Positions 43,838 to 52,705 of a stretch of 64,000 bases of DNA are shown piece after piece (positions within the stretch are counted from its first letter, which is position 1; the number at the start of each line of letters is the position of its first letter). Both the position numbers and the translations under genes were made by a program. The notes beneath the pieces are model-generated. The model had not been told where the DNA came from, searched no databases, and worked only from the letters and a program-made list of their open reading frames with translations. Source of the stretch: CAJCJE01 sp036494465. Lineage in GTDB: Bacteria > Actinomycetota > Actinomycetes > Mycobacteriales > Pseudonocardiaceae. The stretch covers positions 1-64,000 of the forward strand of contig DASXOJ010000181.1 in assembly GCA_036494465.1 (NCBI GenBank), read 5' to 3'.

Positions 43838-45123
43838 GTGTCTTGCCCTTCGGGTTGTGCGGAGCCGGTTTCCTCGTCGGACTGCCCGGTCCGAGCCGAT
43901 TCGATACCGTCGTCGAACGCGGCGAGGTCGCTGAGCATGCGTTCATGCCCGGCCGCGACGTCCTTCGGATCGGTCGGCGCGGGCTGGGCAGCTTGCTTGC
44001 GACCGGCGGGACGCAGGCTGCTCGGTACCCGGCGGGGCAGGCCGATGGCGGTGGTCGGCCCTTCGGTTTCGGTGGTCCCCGGCCATTTCGGGCCGGCGGA
44101 GGCGGCCGGGGTGATCGGGGTGAACGCGTCGCGCTCGGCGTCGTCCACGCGTGGATCGGGCCCGGCGGGCGCGAGCGGCGATGCCTGGTTGGGGACGGTG
44201 TGGTTGCCGGACCACATGTCCTCGGCGGGCAGATCGCAGACCAGCGCGGCCGGAATGGTGACCAGGCTGGTGGTACCCGCGGGGGTGCGCCGGTCGAGCC
44301 GGACGCGCAGGTGGTGGCGGGCGGCGAGCCGGGCGATCACGGACAGGCCCATGTGCGCGACGGCGTCGGCTTCGAACTCGGGTGTGCGGGAGAGCCGCTT
44401 GTTCACGCTGAACAGTTGCTCCTCGGACATGCCGATGCCGTCGTCCTCGATGCGCACCAGCACGCTGCCGGACTCGGTGAAGTGCGCGCTGGCCCGGACC
44501 TGGGTGGTGGGCGGCGAATTGTTGGCCGCGTTGTCGAGCAATTCGGCGAGTACGCGGACGATGTCGGCGGTGGCGGGCGCGACGATTCCGACAGCGACGA
44601 TTCGACCGAAGGCGATTCGGTCGAACTGGCGGATCGGGGACGCGGCCGCGCGTAAGAGATCGACCAATGACGCGTCGCCGACGCCGGTGTCGTTGGCGCC
44701 TTTTCCGGCCAGTACCAGCATGTTTTCCGAATTGCGGCGCAGCAGGTTGGCCAGGTTGTCGATGCGGTACAGCTTGTCGAGAAGATCCGGATTGCTCTCG
44801 TTGCGGTACATCTCCTGCAACTCGTCGAGCACCGAGTTGATCAGGTTCAGGTCGCGTAACGCGAGGGTCGAGCAGACCTCGCCGATCTGTTCCTCGGGGA
44901 CGCCGGAAGGCTGGATCTGCTGGTGAACAACGGTTTGGGGTTGGGGAGCTGGCAGGTAGCGGTTGAGTGCCTCGGCGGCGACGGGCGCGTAGCGGCGGGC
45001 CGCCTCATTGACCACCGCTCGGCCGCGAAGCCACAGGTCACGTGCTGTCCTCACCGTCGCGGACACCCGCCGAGCTCTGCGCCCCCGGTTACGGCCACAT
45101 ACGTGAACATGCGCAGTATGCAA
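43834..45123 (-). CDS. cvnA: Conservon sensor kinase-like protein CvnA (no membrane part)
   Basis: A histidine-kinase-like protein of up to 429 residues. The DHp-like region reads LALRDLNLINSVLDELQEMY and LYRIDNLANLLRRNSENMLV; the ATPase domain has the N box LAELLDNAANNSPP, VRIEDDGIGMS and LSVIARLAARH. Typical CvnA proteins carry N-terminal membrane segments and a sensor domain; none is present here, so it may be cytosolic or truncated. The start is uncertain: residues 1-19 (HTAHVHVC region) look spurious and GTG 45066 is an alternative. The C-terminal 130 residues are low-complexity. Confidence 0.85.
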   Translation of the reverse strand: MHTAHVHVCGRNRGRRARRVSATVRTARDLWLRGRAVVNEAARRYAPVAAEALNRYLPAPQPQTVVHQQIQPSGVPEEQIGEVCSTLALRDLNLINSVLDELQEMYRNESNPDLLDKLYRIDNLANLLRRNSENMLVLAGKGANDTGVGDASLVDLLRAAASPIRQFDRIAFGRIVAVGIVAPATADIVRVLAELLDNAANNSPPTTQVRASAHFTESGSVLVRIEDDGIGMSEEQLFSVNKRLSRTPEFEADAVAHMGLSVIARLAARHHLRVRLDRRTPAGTTSLVTIPAALVCDLPAEDMWSGNHTVPNQASPLAPAGPDPRVDDAERDAFTPITPAASAGPKWPGTTETEGPTTAIGLPRRVPSSLRPAGRKQAAQPAPTDPKDVAAGHERMLSDLAAFDDGIESARTGQSDEETGSAQPEGQDT

Positions 45124-45162
45124 TCAGACAGATGCGGGACAGGTCCAGTGCGGGTAGCAAAC

Positions 45163-45201
45163 ACCGCCGGAAGGAGTGAGGCTCACCACGCCTTTGGCGG
45201 T
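45163..45201. terminator. Nested hairpin between cvnA and the NarL-type operon
   Basis: Outer arms ACCGCC (45163-45168) and GGCGGT (45196-45201) enclose an inner dyad GTGAG-G-CTCAC (45176-45186). It lies downstream of the NarL-type regulator stop and just upstream of cvnA. It may end the NarL-type operon or be part of cvnA regulation; no strong T run follows. Confidence 0.3.
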
Positions 45202-45252
45202 ACCGCTAGCGCGAATTCGGACGCCCTGTAATCCCTATTACGATTCGATCAA

Positions 45253-45825
45253 CTAATCCACGACCAGCCCATACTCCTGCGCGAGGATCGCGGCCTGGCC
45301 CCGGGATCGGACACCGAGTTTGGTCAACACGCGCGAGACGTGCGTCTTGACCGTCGTCTCACCGATGTGCAAGCGAGAACTGATCTGCGCGTTCGACATT
45401 CCGGACCCGAGGCAGCCGAACACCTCGCGTTCGCGCTCGGTAAGGTCGTCGAGTCCGTTCGGCGGAACGGGCGCTTCGCCGCTGGTCGCGGCGAAGGCAC
45501 TGATCAGTCGGCGCGTCACGGTCGGCGCGAGCACGCCGTCCCCGGACGCGACCAGCTTGACGGCCTCGACGAGGTGCCGCGCCTCGACGGATTTGAGGAG
45601 GAACCCGGCAGCTCCCGCGCGCAGTGCCGCGTGCACGTACTCGTCGAGGTCGAACGTGGTCAGCACGAGCACGTTGGCCAGCCCTTCGGCGCTGATCCGC
45701 CGGGTCGCGGCTTCGCCGTCGGCGGCTTCGCCGACCACCTCGATGTCCGGGTCGCTGCCGAGCATCAGCATGAGGCCGGCGCGGATCGCGCCGTGATCGT
45801 CGGCGGCCAGCACCCTGATGGTCAT
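45253..45825 (-). CDS. NarL-type response regulator lacking the phospho-acceptor segment
   Basis: A 190-residue regulator, about 25 residues shorter than the family norm. The receiver starts normally (VLAADDHGAIRAGLMLML, DIEVVGEAADGEAA) but jumps directly to TRRISAEGLANVLVLTTFDL. The segment that carries the phospho-Asp (usually -RPDVVLMDVRMPxxDGIEA-) is absent. The later Thr and Lys positions (LTTFD, FLLKSVE) and the LuxR-type DNA-binding domain (LTEREREVFGCLGSGMSNAQ, GETTVKTHVSRVLTKL) are intact. The in-frame loss may have occurred at the repeat GGCGAAGCC/GAAGCCGCC. It overlaps an intact NarL-type kinase by ATGA; phosphorylation by that kinase seems impossible. Confidence 0.9.
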   Translation of the reverse strand: MTIRVLAADDHGAIRAGLMLMLGSDPDIEVVGEAADGEAATRRISAEGLANVLVLTTFDLDEYVHAALRAGAAGFLLKSVEARHLVEAVKLVASGDGVLAPTVTRRLISAFAATSGEAPVPPNGLDDLTEREREVFGCLGSGMSNAQISSRLHIGETTVKTHVSRVLTKLGVRSRGQAAILAQEYGLVVD

Positions 45826-47021
45826 ACGCGCCCTTCCGCGACGGGGAGTTCGGCGCGGACCAGCCAGCCGGTGCCGACCGGTCCGGCGCTCAGCGTGCCA
45901 CCGACCGCGTCCGCTCGCGCGCGCATGTTCAGCAGGCCATGCCCGGTCCCGTCCGGTTCGGGTTGTCGCTCGGTCAGTTCGTTGTGCACCTCGACGGTGA
46001 GCACTCCCCCGCGTTTGCCGATCTCCACGTGCACCCGGCCACCTGGCGCGTGTTTCATGGTGTTGGTCAGCGCTTCCTGCGCGATCCGGTACGCGGTCAG
46101 GTCGACCGCGACCGGCAGCGCCGCACCCTCCACAGTGGACTCGACGGTGACCTGCATGCCACCGGCACGGGCCGAGGCGACCAGCCGCGACAGTTCGGCC
46201 AGGCGCGCGGGCGCGGTGGTCTCGTCCTCCAGGGTTTCCGCCTCGGCGCGCAGCAGGCCGATCATGGCGCGCATCTCGGCCAGCGCGTGCACACTGTTCT
46301 CACGGACCGAGGTGAGCACGGTGCGCGCGGTGCGCGGATCGTCGGCGAGCGAGAGCGCCGCGCCGGACTGGATCGCGATGGCGGAGAGGTGGCCCGCGAT
46401 CACGTCGTGCAGGTCGCGGGCCATCCGGCCGCGTTCGGCCGCGACCGCGGCGCGCCGGTCCAACTCGGCGATCCGGGCCACCTGGGTGGCGTTGGCGCGT
46501 TCGGCGTCGGCGGCGTCGTGCTGCTGGCGGACGTGCGCTGCCCACCAGATCGGGATGATCACGAACGGCACCACGCCCAGCGTGACGTCCACCGCGACGG
46601 GCAGCACGTGCGTGTAGCTGAGCAGGAAGACGAACACCGAGATCGGGCCGAGCACAGCCAGACCGACCATGACCCGGTTGACCCGCCACGACCCGTAGAG
46701 CGTGGCCGCGTAGAGGAAATCGGTGTAGACGAGCACCACCGGCAGCGAGACGCCGATCGACACGTCGACCGCGAGGCAGGCGGTGGCCAGCAGCAACCCG
46801 CCCGGCACCCAGCGACGGGTCAGCTCCAGCCCGCACACGGCCGCCAGTTCGACCAGCCGCGCCCACAGCGGCACGCCCGAGCCGAACGGGACGAGCTGGG
46901 CGACGTCGGTCGTGTAGAGCAGCACACCGAGGGCCAGGGTGAACAGCGCGATGAGGGCGTCCTGCTGCCATACCGGCAGGTCCCGCTGGCGCCAGCCGGC
47001 CAGCTTGCGGACGACTCGCAT
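45822..47021 (-). CDS. NarL-type sensor histidine kinase
   Basis: A 399-residue membrane kinase of the HisKA_3 (NarX/DesK) type. About five membrane helices span residues 20-160, without a large sensor domain. Phospho-acceptor H205 is in GRMARDLHDVIAGHLSAIAI, and the ATPase domain has YRIAQEALTNTMKHA and GTGHGLLNMRARADAVGG. ATG 47021 has GGAG at 8-nt spacing. The enzyme looks functional, but its overlapping regulator lacks the phospho-acceptor Asp, so it may act on another regulator. Confidence 0.92.
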   Translation of the reverse strand: MRVVRKLAGWRQRDLPVWQQDALIALFTLALGVLLYTTDVAQLVPFGSGVPLWARLVELAAVCGLELTRRWVPGGLLLATACLAVDVSIGVSLPVVLVYTDFLYAATLYGSWRVNRVMVGLAVLGPISVFVFLLSYTHVLPVAVDVTLGVVPFVIIPIWWAAHVRQQHDAADAERANATQVARIAELDRRAAVAAERGRMARDLHDVIAGHLSAIAIQSGAALSLADDPRTARTVLTSVRENSVHALAEMRAMIGLLRAEAETLEDETTAPARLAELSRLVASARAGGMQVTVESTVEGAALPVAVDLTAYRIAQEALTNTMKHAPGGRVHVEIGKRGGVLTVEVHNELTERQPEPDGTGHGLLNMRARADAVGGTLSAGPVGTGWLVRAELPVAEGRV

Positions 47022-47270
47022 GCGCACGGCTCCATGACAGCACACGAGCGGGCCGGTCCGCCTCCTACGAAGTGATGATCCCCGATCATGCGCTCCGCCG
47101 ACGCGCCGAGCGGCGCAGCACGGCGGTGTTGGTCGCGCTGCCCGTGAGCTGGCTGCCCCGGCTGGGTGGGCTGTCCGGCGCGTGGCTGTTGTCCGGGCTG
47201 GCCTACCAGGAGGTCTTCGGCCGCAGGACCGGCGAGGGCGCGGCCGTGATCGACCTGATCGGCGCGACGG

Positions 47271-50177
47271 TCACTGAGCGACCGGGCTCAGCCGGGTGCG
47301 CACGGTGTCGGCCAACGGCAGTTGCAGGTCCTCCATGATCGTCAGCGCGCGCTGCCAGTCCTCGCGCGCGGACTCGACCTCGCCGAGCGCGAGTCGTGAA
47401 TCACCGCGCCACAAGAGGCATTCGGCGGTATCCGCACGGTCGCCCGCGTTGGCGAGTTGCTCGAACGCGGCGGAGAAGCATTCGATCGCGGACTCGTGCT
47501 CGCCGAGCGACTGGCGCAGCTTGCCAAGGGCCGACCAGCAGTAGCCGACGCCGTTGGTGTCGCCGACCTGGCGGTAGAGCTGCATGCCCTGCTCGATCAG
47601 GCCGACCGCGACGCAGATGTTGCCGTACTGGGTCTCGCACCAGCTGATGCCCTCCAGCGCGGTGGCCTTGCCCTTGGCGTTGTCCATCTCGCGGAACAGC
47701 TCCAGCGCGTCCTTGTAGTGCTGCATGGCCGCGTCGACCTGGCCGAGTTCGCGGCGGATCGCGCCGAAGTTGGCGCACACGTAGCCGTGTTCGAGCCGGT
47801 AGCCGAGCTGGTGGAACAGGGCGCAGGTGCTGGTCAGGTGCTCGATCGCGGGTTCGTCGCGGCGCAGGAAGTGGTAGGCGCCTGCCAGGCTGCGGTGCAT
47901 GCGGGCCTGCGCGGGCAGGTCGCCCTGTTCACGCGCGGCCTGCAACGCGACCCGCATCGTGCCCGCCCAGTCGTGGTAGCGCGCGGAGAGCTGGAAGAAC
48001 TGCTGCTGGCGCAGCGCCAACTCCCAGGCGTAGGAGGCGAGTTCGCCGGTCGCGGCGCTGCGGATCGCGGAGGTGAGCACCTGCCGGTGTTCGGTGAACC
48101 AGTCCAGCGCGCTCGCCCGGTCCGCACAGTCCTCCGGGGTGACCCCGGGCCGGGCGGGCGGCGGTTCGGCCGGGATGTAGAGCGGCCACAGTTTGAGCTG
48201 GGCGTGGTGCGCGGTGATCAGGTAGTGGTCGAGCAGCCTGCCCAGCGCCTCGCGCCGCTCGTCCTCGCCGTCCAGCGATTCGCTCAGCTCCGACGCGTAC
48301 ACCCGGACGAGGTCGTGGAGGCTGTAGCGGCCCGGATAGTGCTCGATGAGCAGCCGGGCACTGGTGAGTTCGGTGAGCAGGTGGCGGACCTCACGCCTGC
48401 CGACGCCGAGCAGACTGGCCGCGGCGTTGCGGGAGATGTCCGGTCCGGCGCCGACGGACAGCAGCCGGAACAGTCTGCCCGCGGACTGGCTGAGCTGCCG
48501 GTAGGACCAGGAGAACACCGCGCGCACGTCGGCGGCGACGTCGCCGTCCGCGCTGAACGCGTCGAGCCGGGTGCGCTCGTCGCGCAGTTCGTCGGCGATC
48601 GCGGCGAGCGGCATGTTCGGGTGGATGGTGGCGCGCGCCGCGACGATCGCGGTCGCCAGCGGCAGACCCGCGCAGCCCGCGATGATCTCGTCGAGCGCCG
48701 TGACCTCGTCGGCCAGCCGTTTCACGCCGAGCCGCCTGGTGAGCACCTCGCGCGCCTCGTCGACCGAGAACGGGTCGAGGGTCAGCGTGCGGGCGGCGTG
48801 CGTGGTGATCAGGCCGGAGAGCTGGTTGCGGCTGGTGATGATCACCAGGCAGCCCGCCGCCGCGGGCAGCAGCGGCCGGACCTGGGCGACGTCGCGCGCG
48901 TTGTCCAGCAGGATCAGCACGCGGCGGCCGTTGAGCAGGCTGCGGTACAGCCCCGCCTGGGCTTCCATGCTGTCTGGGACGCGTTGCGGTCCGACGCCGA
49001 GCGCGTCGAGGAACCCGCGCAGTGCCTTGCTCGCGCCGAGCACCGCGCCGCTCGGATCGAATCCGCGCAGGTCGACGTAGAGCTGACCGTCCGGGTAGCG
49101 GCCGGCGAGCTGGTGCGCCCAGTGCACGGCGAAGCTGGTTTTGCCGATGCCCGCGATGCCGTCCACGACGCAGATCGGCATCGCGGGCGCGGCGCGCTCC
49201 GGGTCGAGCAGCGCGTTCAACCGGTCCAGTTCGGTCCGCCGCCCGGTGAACATCGGCAGGTCCGGCGGCAGTTGGGCGGGCAGGATCACCGGCGAGGTGC
49301 GGCTGGGCGGGGTGGCCTGGGCCTCGGTGGGCGGCATGGCGACCGCGATCGACGCCGCCGTCGGCTGACCGACCTGCTGGCGCAGCACGCGCTGGTGCGC
49401 GGCGCGCAGTTCGGCACCGGGGTCGATGCCGAGTTCCTCGGCCAGCCGCGCGGACACCTCGCGGAACGTGGCGAGCGCGTCGGCCTGGTAGCCGCTGGCG
49501 GCGAGGGTGAGCATCAGCCGGGTCTGCAACGGTTCGTCCAACGGGTGCAGCGCGGCGACCTCGCGCACTGCCGCGAGCACCTTACGGGACCGGCCGACGG
49601 ACAGTGCCGCGTCGGCGGCTTCCAGCGCGACCACGACGCGTTCGCGGTCGACCTCGGCGAACGCGGCCTGCGCGTGCGCCGACGCCTCGACGCCTGCCAG
49701 GCACGGTCCGCGCCACAGCGCGAGCGCGGTCACGAACTCGTCGACCGCACCCGCGACCGTCTCCTCGGACTGGCCCCGCGCGGCGTGACCGCGCGCGACG
49801 TGCACGAGTTCGCGGAAGCGCAGTACATCCAGCGATTCGGCGTCGACGTTGAGCCGGTAGCTGCCGACCTGCCGGACCAGCCAGCGACCCGCGACCCTGG
49901 TGGGCAGGCCGGGTTCGAGCTGACGGCGCAGCATGCCGATGTAGCGGTGCACGACGTTGGCGGCGCTGGGCGGCGGGTCGGTCGGCCAGAGCAGGCCGGT
50001 CAACTCGGCCATACTGACCGGCCCGCCCGCTCTGACCAGGAGCAACGCCAGGATGGCGCGTTGTTGGGGCGGCCCGCCGACGACCTCGTCTGGCCCGCGC
50101 CAGACCCGGACCGGGCCGAGCACGGAGAACCGGATCGGTTCGACAACCGATTCGGGGGCCGGCATCGCGGCGGACAT
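47271..50177 (-). CDS. AfsR-like SARP regulator (BTAD-NB-ARC-TPR)
   Basis: A 968-residue regulator with the AfsR architecture. Residues 15-110 are an OmpR-type DNA-binding domain (FSVLGPVRVWRGPDEVV, AILALLLVRAGGPVSMAELT), 110-270 a bacterial transcriptional activation domain (EPLQTRLMLTLAASGYQADA), about 310-600 an NB-ARC ATPase with Walker A GIAGIGKTSF and Walker B VLILLDNARD, and 700-968 TPR repeats (LGYRLEHGYVCANFGAI, AMQHYKDALELFREM). Such proteins activate secondary-metabolite clusters or global responses. No biosynthetic cluster is adjacent. It is divergent from the MarR operon. Confidence 0.93.
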   Translation of the reverse strand: MSAAMPAPESVVEPIRFSVLGPVRVWRGPDEVVGGPPQQRAILALLLVRAGGPVSMAELTGLLWPTDPPPSAANVVHRYIGMLRRQLEPGLPTRVAGRWLVRQVGSYRLNVDAESLDVLRFRELVHVARGHAARGQSEETVAGAVDEFVTALALWRGPCLAGVEASAHAQAAFAEVDRERVVVALEAADAALSVGRSRKVLAAVREVAALHPLDEPLQTRLMLTLAASGYQADALATFREVSARLAEELGIDPGAELRAAHQRVLRQQVGQPTAASIAVAMPPTEAQATPPSRTSPVILPAQLPPDLPMFTGRRTELDRLNALLDPERAAPAMPICVVDGIAGIGKTSFAVHWAHQLAGRYPDGQLYVDLRGFDPSGAVLGASKALRGFLDALGVGPQRVPDSMEAQAGLYRSLLNGRRVLILLDNARDVAQVRPLLPAAAGCLVIITSRNQLSGLITTHAARTLTLDPFSVDEAREVLTRRLGVKRLADEVTALDEIIAGCAGLPLATAIVAARATIHPNMPLAAIADELRDERTRLDAFSADGDVAADVRAVFSWSYRQLSQSAGRLFRLLSVGAGPDISRNAAASLLGVGRREVRHLLTELTSARLLIEHYPGRYSLHDLVRVYASELSESLDGEDERREALGRLLDHYLITAHHAQLKLWPLYIPAEPPPARPGVTPEDCADRASALDWFTEHRQVLTSAIRSAATGELASYAWELALRQQQFFQLSARYHDWAGTMRVALQAAREQGDLPAQARMHRSLAGAYHFLRRDEPAIEHLTSTCALFHQLGYRLEHGYVCANFGAIRRELGQVDAAMQHYKDALELFREMDNAKGKATALEGISWCETQYGNICVAVGLIEQGMQLYRQVGDTNGVGYCWSALGKLRQSLGEHESAIECFSAAFEQLANAGDRADTAECLLWRGDSRLALGEVESAREDWQRALTIMEDLQLPLADTVRTRLSPVAQ

Positions 50178-50262
50178 CAGCAGGCAGCCCTGTATCGCAT
50201 GTCGTCCCCGATCGCCTCAGCGGAAAGCGCGCACCGAGGCACACTCTACTTATTGCCGCAAC

Positions 50263-50299
50263 AAGCAAACTCACTTCCTAGGAATTTGCTTCCATGGAA
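50263..50299. promoter_or_regulatory. Tandem palindromes upstream of the marR-type gene
   Basis: TTCCTAGGAA (50275-50284) and TTCCATGGAA (50290-50299) are perfect 10-bp palindromes with centres exactly 15 bp apart. AAGCAAA (50263-50269) and TTTGCTT (50285-50291) form an outer inverted repeat around the first. The block ends 15 bp before the marR-type ATG and lies between this gene and the divergent AfsR-like gene, a likely MarR operator. Confidence 0.55.
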
Positions 50300-50314
50300 T
50301 GTACATTGTTCGGC

Positions 50315-50767
50315 ATGACGGACCTGCGGACCCTCTTCCACCACCTCGTGCGGCTGGAAATCGAACTGTGGGACGCGCTGGACCAGCGGCTTCAGGCTGA
50401 GGTCGACCTGTCCATGGCCAACCTGGACGTGCTTCTCGCGATCCAGCGCACCCCGGACGCGCGCGTGCAGGACGTCGCCAGGGAGCTGTCGATCACGGTC
50501 GGCGGCACCAGCAAGGCGATCGACCGGATCGAGGCGGCCGGTCGCTGCGCGCGCAAGCCGAACCCGCAGGACCGGCGCTCGTCGATCATCGAGATCACCC
50601 CACTCGGCGCCGAGTTGCTGGAGCGCGCGCTGGTGATCTTCGACGCCGAACTCGAACTGCGGCTCGGCTCGGTGCTGCCGGACGATGGCCTCACCCGACT
50701 CAGCGCCTCGCTCGCCATGCTCCGCCAGGCGGGCCAGGTAGTGCAGGAGAGGATCACCACGACATGA
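50315..50767 (+). CDS. MarR-family regulator
   Basis: A 150-residue winged helix-turn-helix repressor from ATG 50315. Recognition region: VQDVARELSITVGGTSKAID; wing: GRCARKPNPQDRRSSIIEIT, including the DR dipeptide typical of MarR wings. It overlaps the oxidoreductase gene by ATGA, so it probably represses its own operon in response to that enzyme's substrate or to oxidants. Confidence 0.92.
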   Translation: MTDLRTLFHHLVRLEIELWDALDQRLQAEVDLSMANLDVLLAIQRTPDARVQDVARELSITVGGTSKAIDRIEAAGRCARKPNPQDRRSSIIEITPLGAELLERALVIFDAELELRLGSVLPDDGLTRLSASLAMLRQAGQVVQERITTT

Positions 50768-51753
50768 CGACCACACCGTCGACGATGCGCGCGATCGTGC
50801 TGGACGCGCCGGGCCCGGCGACCGCCCTGACCATCCGCGAACTGCCGGTGCCCGAACCGGAACCGGGGTGGGTGCTGATCCGGGTGCGGGCATTCGGCCT
50901 GAACCGCTCGGAACTGCACACCCGGCTCGGCCTCGCCGAAGGCGTGACGTTCCCGCGCGTGCTCGGCATCGAGGCGACCGGCGTGGTCGCGAAGTGTCCC
51001 GGTGGCGAGTTCGCCGAGGGCCAGCAGGTGATGGCGATGATGGGCGGGATGGGCCGCACGTTCGACGGTGGCTACGCCGAGTACACCTGCGTGCCTGCGA
51101 CCCAGCTGATCCCGTTCTCGTCCGACCTGGACTGGGCGGTGCTCGGCGCGGTGCCGGAGATGCTGCAGACCGCGTACGGCTCGCTGACCGTCGGTCTCGA
51201 CGTGCGGCCGGGCGGGTCGATCCTGATCCGGGGCGGTACGTCGTCGGTCGGTATGGCCGCTGCCGTGCTGGCCAAACAGCAGGACATGACCGTGTTCGCG
51301 ACGACGCGCAGCACTGCCAAGGCGGACGCGCTCACCACGCTCGGCGTCGACCACGTGCTCATCGACGACGGCGCGGTGGCGCCCAAACTCCGGGCGATCG
51401 TGCCCGACGGCGTGGACTCCGCACTCGAACTGGTCGGCGCGCCGACCCTGCCGGACACGCTGCGCGCGGTGCGCGTGCACGGCGTCGTCTGCTTCACCGG
51501 CATGCTGTCCAACGAGTGGATCATCAAGGACTTCTACCCGAACGCGTACCTGCCGCGCGGCGTGCGACTTGCCGCATATGGCGGCGACGCGAGCGACCTG
51601 CCCGCCGATGCGCTGCACGGCTTCCTGGACGCGGTCGCGGCCGAGAAGGCGACCGTGCCGATCCATCGCGTGTACGCGTTCGACGAGATCGCGCAGGCGC
51701 ACGCCGACATGGAAACCAACCAGGCCACCGGAAAGCTCGTGGTTCGCGTCTAG
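50764..51753 (+). CDS. MDR-type NAD(P)H oxidoreductase (quinone/enoyl reductase-like)
   Basis: A 329-residue medium-chain dehydrogenase/reductase. The Rossmann motif is GGTSSVGMAAAVLAK; the N-terminal GroES-like part (FGLNRSELHTRLG, VLGIEATGVV) lacks the zinc-binding Cys/His set, so it belongs to the zinc-independent quinone-oxidoreductase/enoyl-reductase group. It is co-transcribed with the MarR gene and probably reduces quinones or electrophilic carbonyls. Its last 4 bp overlap the convergent LigD-like gene. Confidence 0.92.
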   Translation: MTTTPSTMRAIVLDAPGPATALTIRELPVPEPEPGWVLIRVRAFGLNRSELHTRLGLAEGVTFPRVLGIEATGVVAKCPGGEFAEGQQVMAMMGGMGRTFDGGYAEYTCVPATQLIPFSSDLDWAVLGAVPEMLQTAYGSLTVGLDVRPGGSILIRGGTSSVGMAAAVLAKQQDMTVFATTRSTAKADALTTLGVDHVLIDDGAVAPKLRAIVPDGVDSALELVGAPTLPDTLRAVRVHGVVCFTGMLSNEWIIKDFYPNAYLPRGVRLAAYGGDASDLPADALHGFLDAVAAEKATVPIHRVYAFDEIAQAHADMETNQATGKLVVRV

Positions 51754-52682
51754 GGGTCCAGGCCGTCGCGGTCGGCCCAGGCGAGCAGGGTGTCCAGCGA
51801 GTAGGCGACGTCGTCGATGCCCGCGTGCAGGTCGCCGAGCTCGCGGAACCGTGCGGGCACGGTCGCGATCGTGCACTCCTTCGGTTCGACGTCGTCGACT
51901 TCGGCCCAGGTGATCGGCGTGGACACGGTCGCCTCGGGCACGCCGCGCACCGAGTAGGCGCTGGCGATGGTGTGGTCGCGCGAGTTCTGGTTGTAGTCCA
52001 CGAACAGGGCGCGCGGATCGCGGTCCTTGCGCCACCAGGTGGTGGTGACCAGTTCGGGGGCACGGCGTTCCACTTCGCGGGCGAACGCGAGCGCGGCCCT
52101 GCGCACCTCGTGGAAACCCCAGCGCGGTTCGATCCGCACGTAGATGTGCAGTCCGTTGCCGCCGGAGGTCTTCGGCCAGCCGACCGCGCCGAGTTCGTCG
52201 AGTACCTCGTGCGCGATGTGCGCGACCCTGCGCACGGTGCTGAACGGGCATTCGGGCATCGGGTCGAGGTCGATGCGCCACTCGTCGGGTTGCTCGGTGT
52301 CCGCGCGACGCGAGTTCCACGGGTGGAACTCCACTGTGGACATCTGCACCGCCCAGATCACGCTGGCCAGCTCGGTGACGCACAGTTCGTCCGCGTAGCG
52401 GTTGTAGCGCGGGAAGCTGACTCGGACGGTCTCCAGCCAGGGTGGCGCGCCGCTGGGAATCCGCTTCTGGTGCACCTTGTCGCCTGCGACGCCGCTCGGG
52501 AAGCGGTGCATCATGCACGGTCGCTCGCGCAGCGCGCGGACGATGCCCTCGCCGACCGAGAGGTAGTAGTGGACCAGGTCGAGCTTTGTCTCGCCGCGCG
52601 CCGGGAAGTACACCCGGTCCGGGCTGGAGACGCGAACGGTCCGGTCACCGACGTCGAGTTCCACCGCGGGCGCCGAGGCCAT
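51750..52682 (-). CDS. LigD-type polymerase/primase domain protein
   Basis: A 310-residue stand-alone PolDom of the archaeo-eukaryotic primase superfamily, related to the polymerase part of ligase D. Metal-binding motif I is RIDLDPMP, and other family sequences are SSPDRVYFP, RYADELCVTELASVIWAVQM, WPKTSGGNGLHIYVRIEP, LFVDYNQNSRDHTIASAYSV. It adds nucleotides to ends or fills gaps in break repair. No ligase or Ku gene is adjacent. ATG 52682 is chosen over the longer frame from 52709. Confidence 0.92.
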   Translation of the reverse strand: MASAPAVELDVGDRTVRVSSPDRVYFPARGETKLDLVHYYLSVGEGIVRALRERPCMMHRFPSGVAGDKVHQKRIPSGAPPWLETVRVSFPRYNRYADELCVTELASVIWAVQMSTVEFHPWNSRRADTEQPDEWRIDLDPMPECPFSTVRRVAHIAHEVLDELGAVGWPKTSGGNGLHIYVRIEPRWGFHEVRRAALAFAREVERRAPELVTTTWWRKDRDPRALFVDYNQNSRDHTIASAYSVRGVPEATVSTPITWAEVDDVEPKECTIATVPARFRELGDLHAGIDDVAYSLDTLLAWADRDGLDP

Positions 52683-52705
52683 GGCCCCAACGTAGTGCTG
52701 TTGGA

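Noticed and set aside
47072..47338. Small plus-strand frame (VLVALPVSWLPRLGGLSGAW)
   Set aside because: It overlaps the end of the AfsR-like gene on the other strand, lacks a clear ribosome binding site and matches nothing I recognise.
47457..50318. A 953-codon plus-strand frame
   Set aside because: It is the antisense of the AfsR-like gene, whose BTAD, NB-ARC and TPR motifs are clear.
50392..52518. A 708-codon minus-strand frame
   Set aside because: It crosses the MarR, oxidoreductase and LigD-like genes and shows no family motif.
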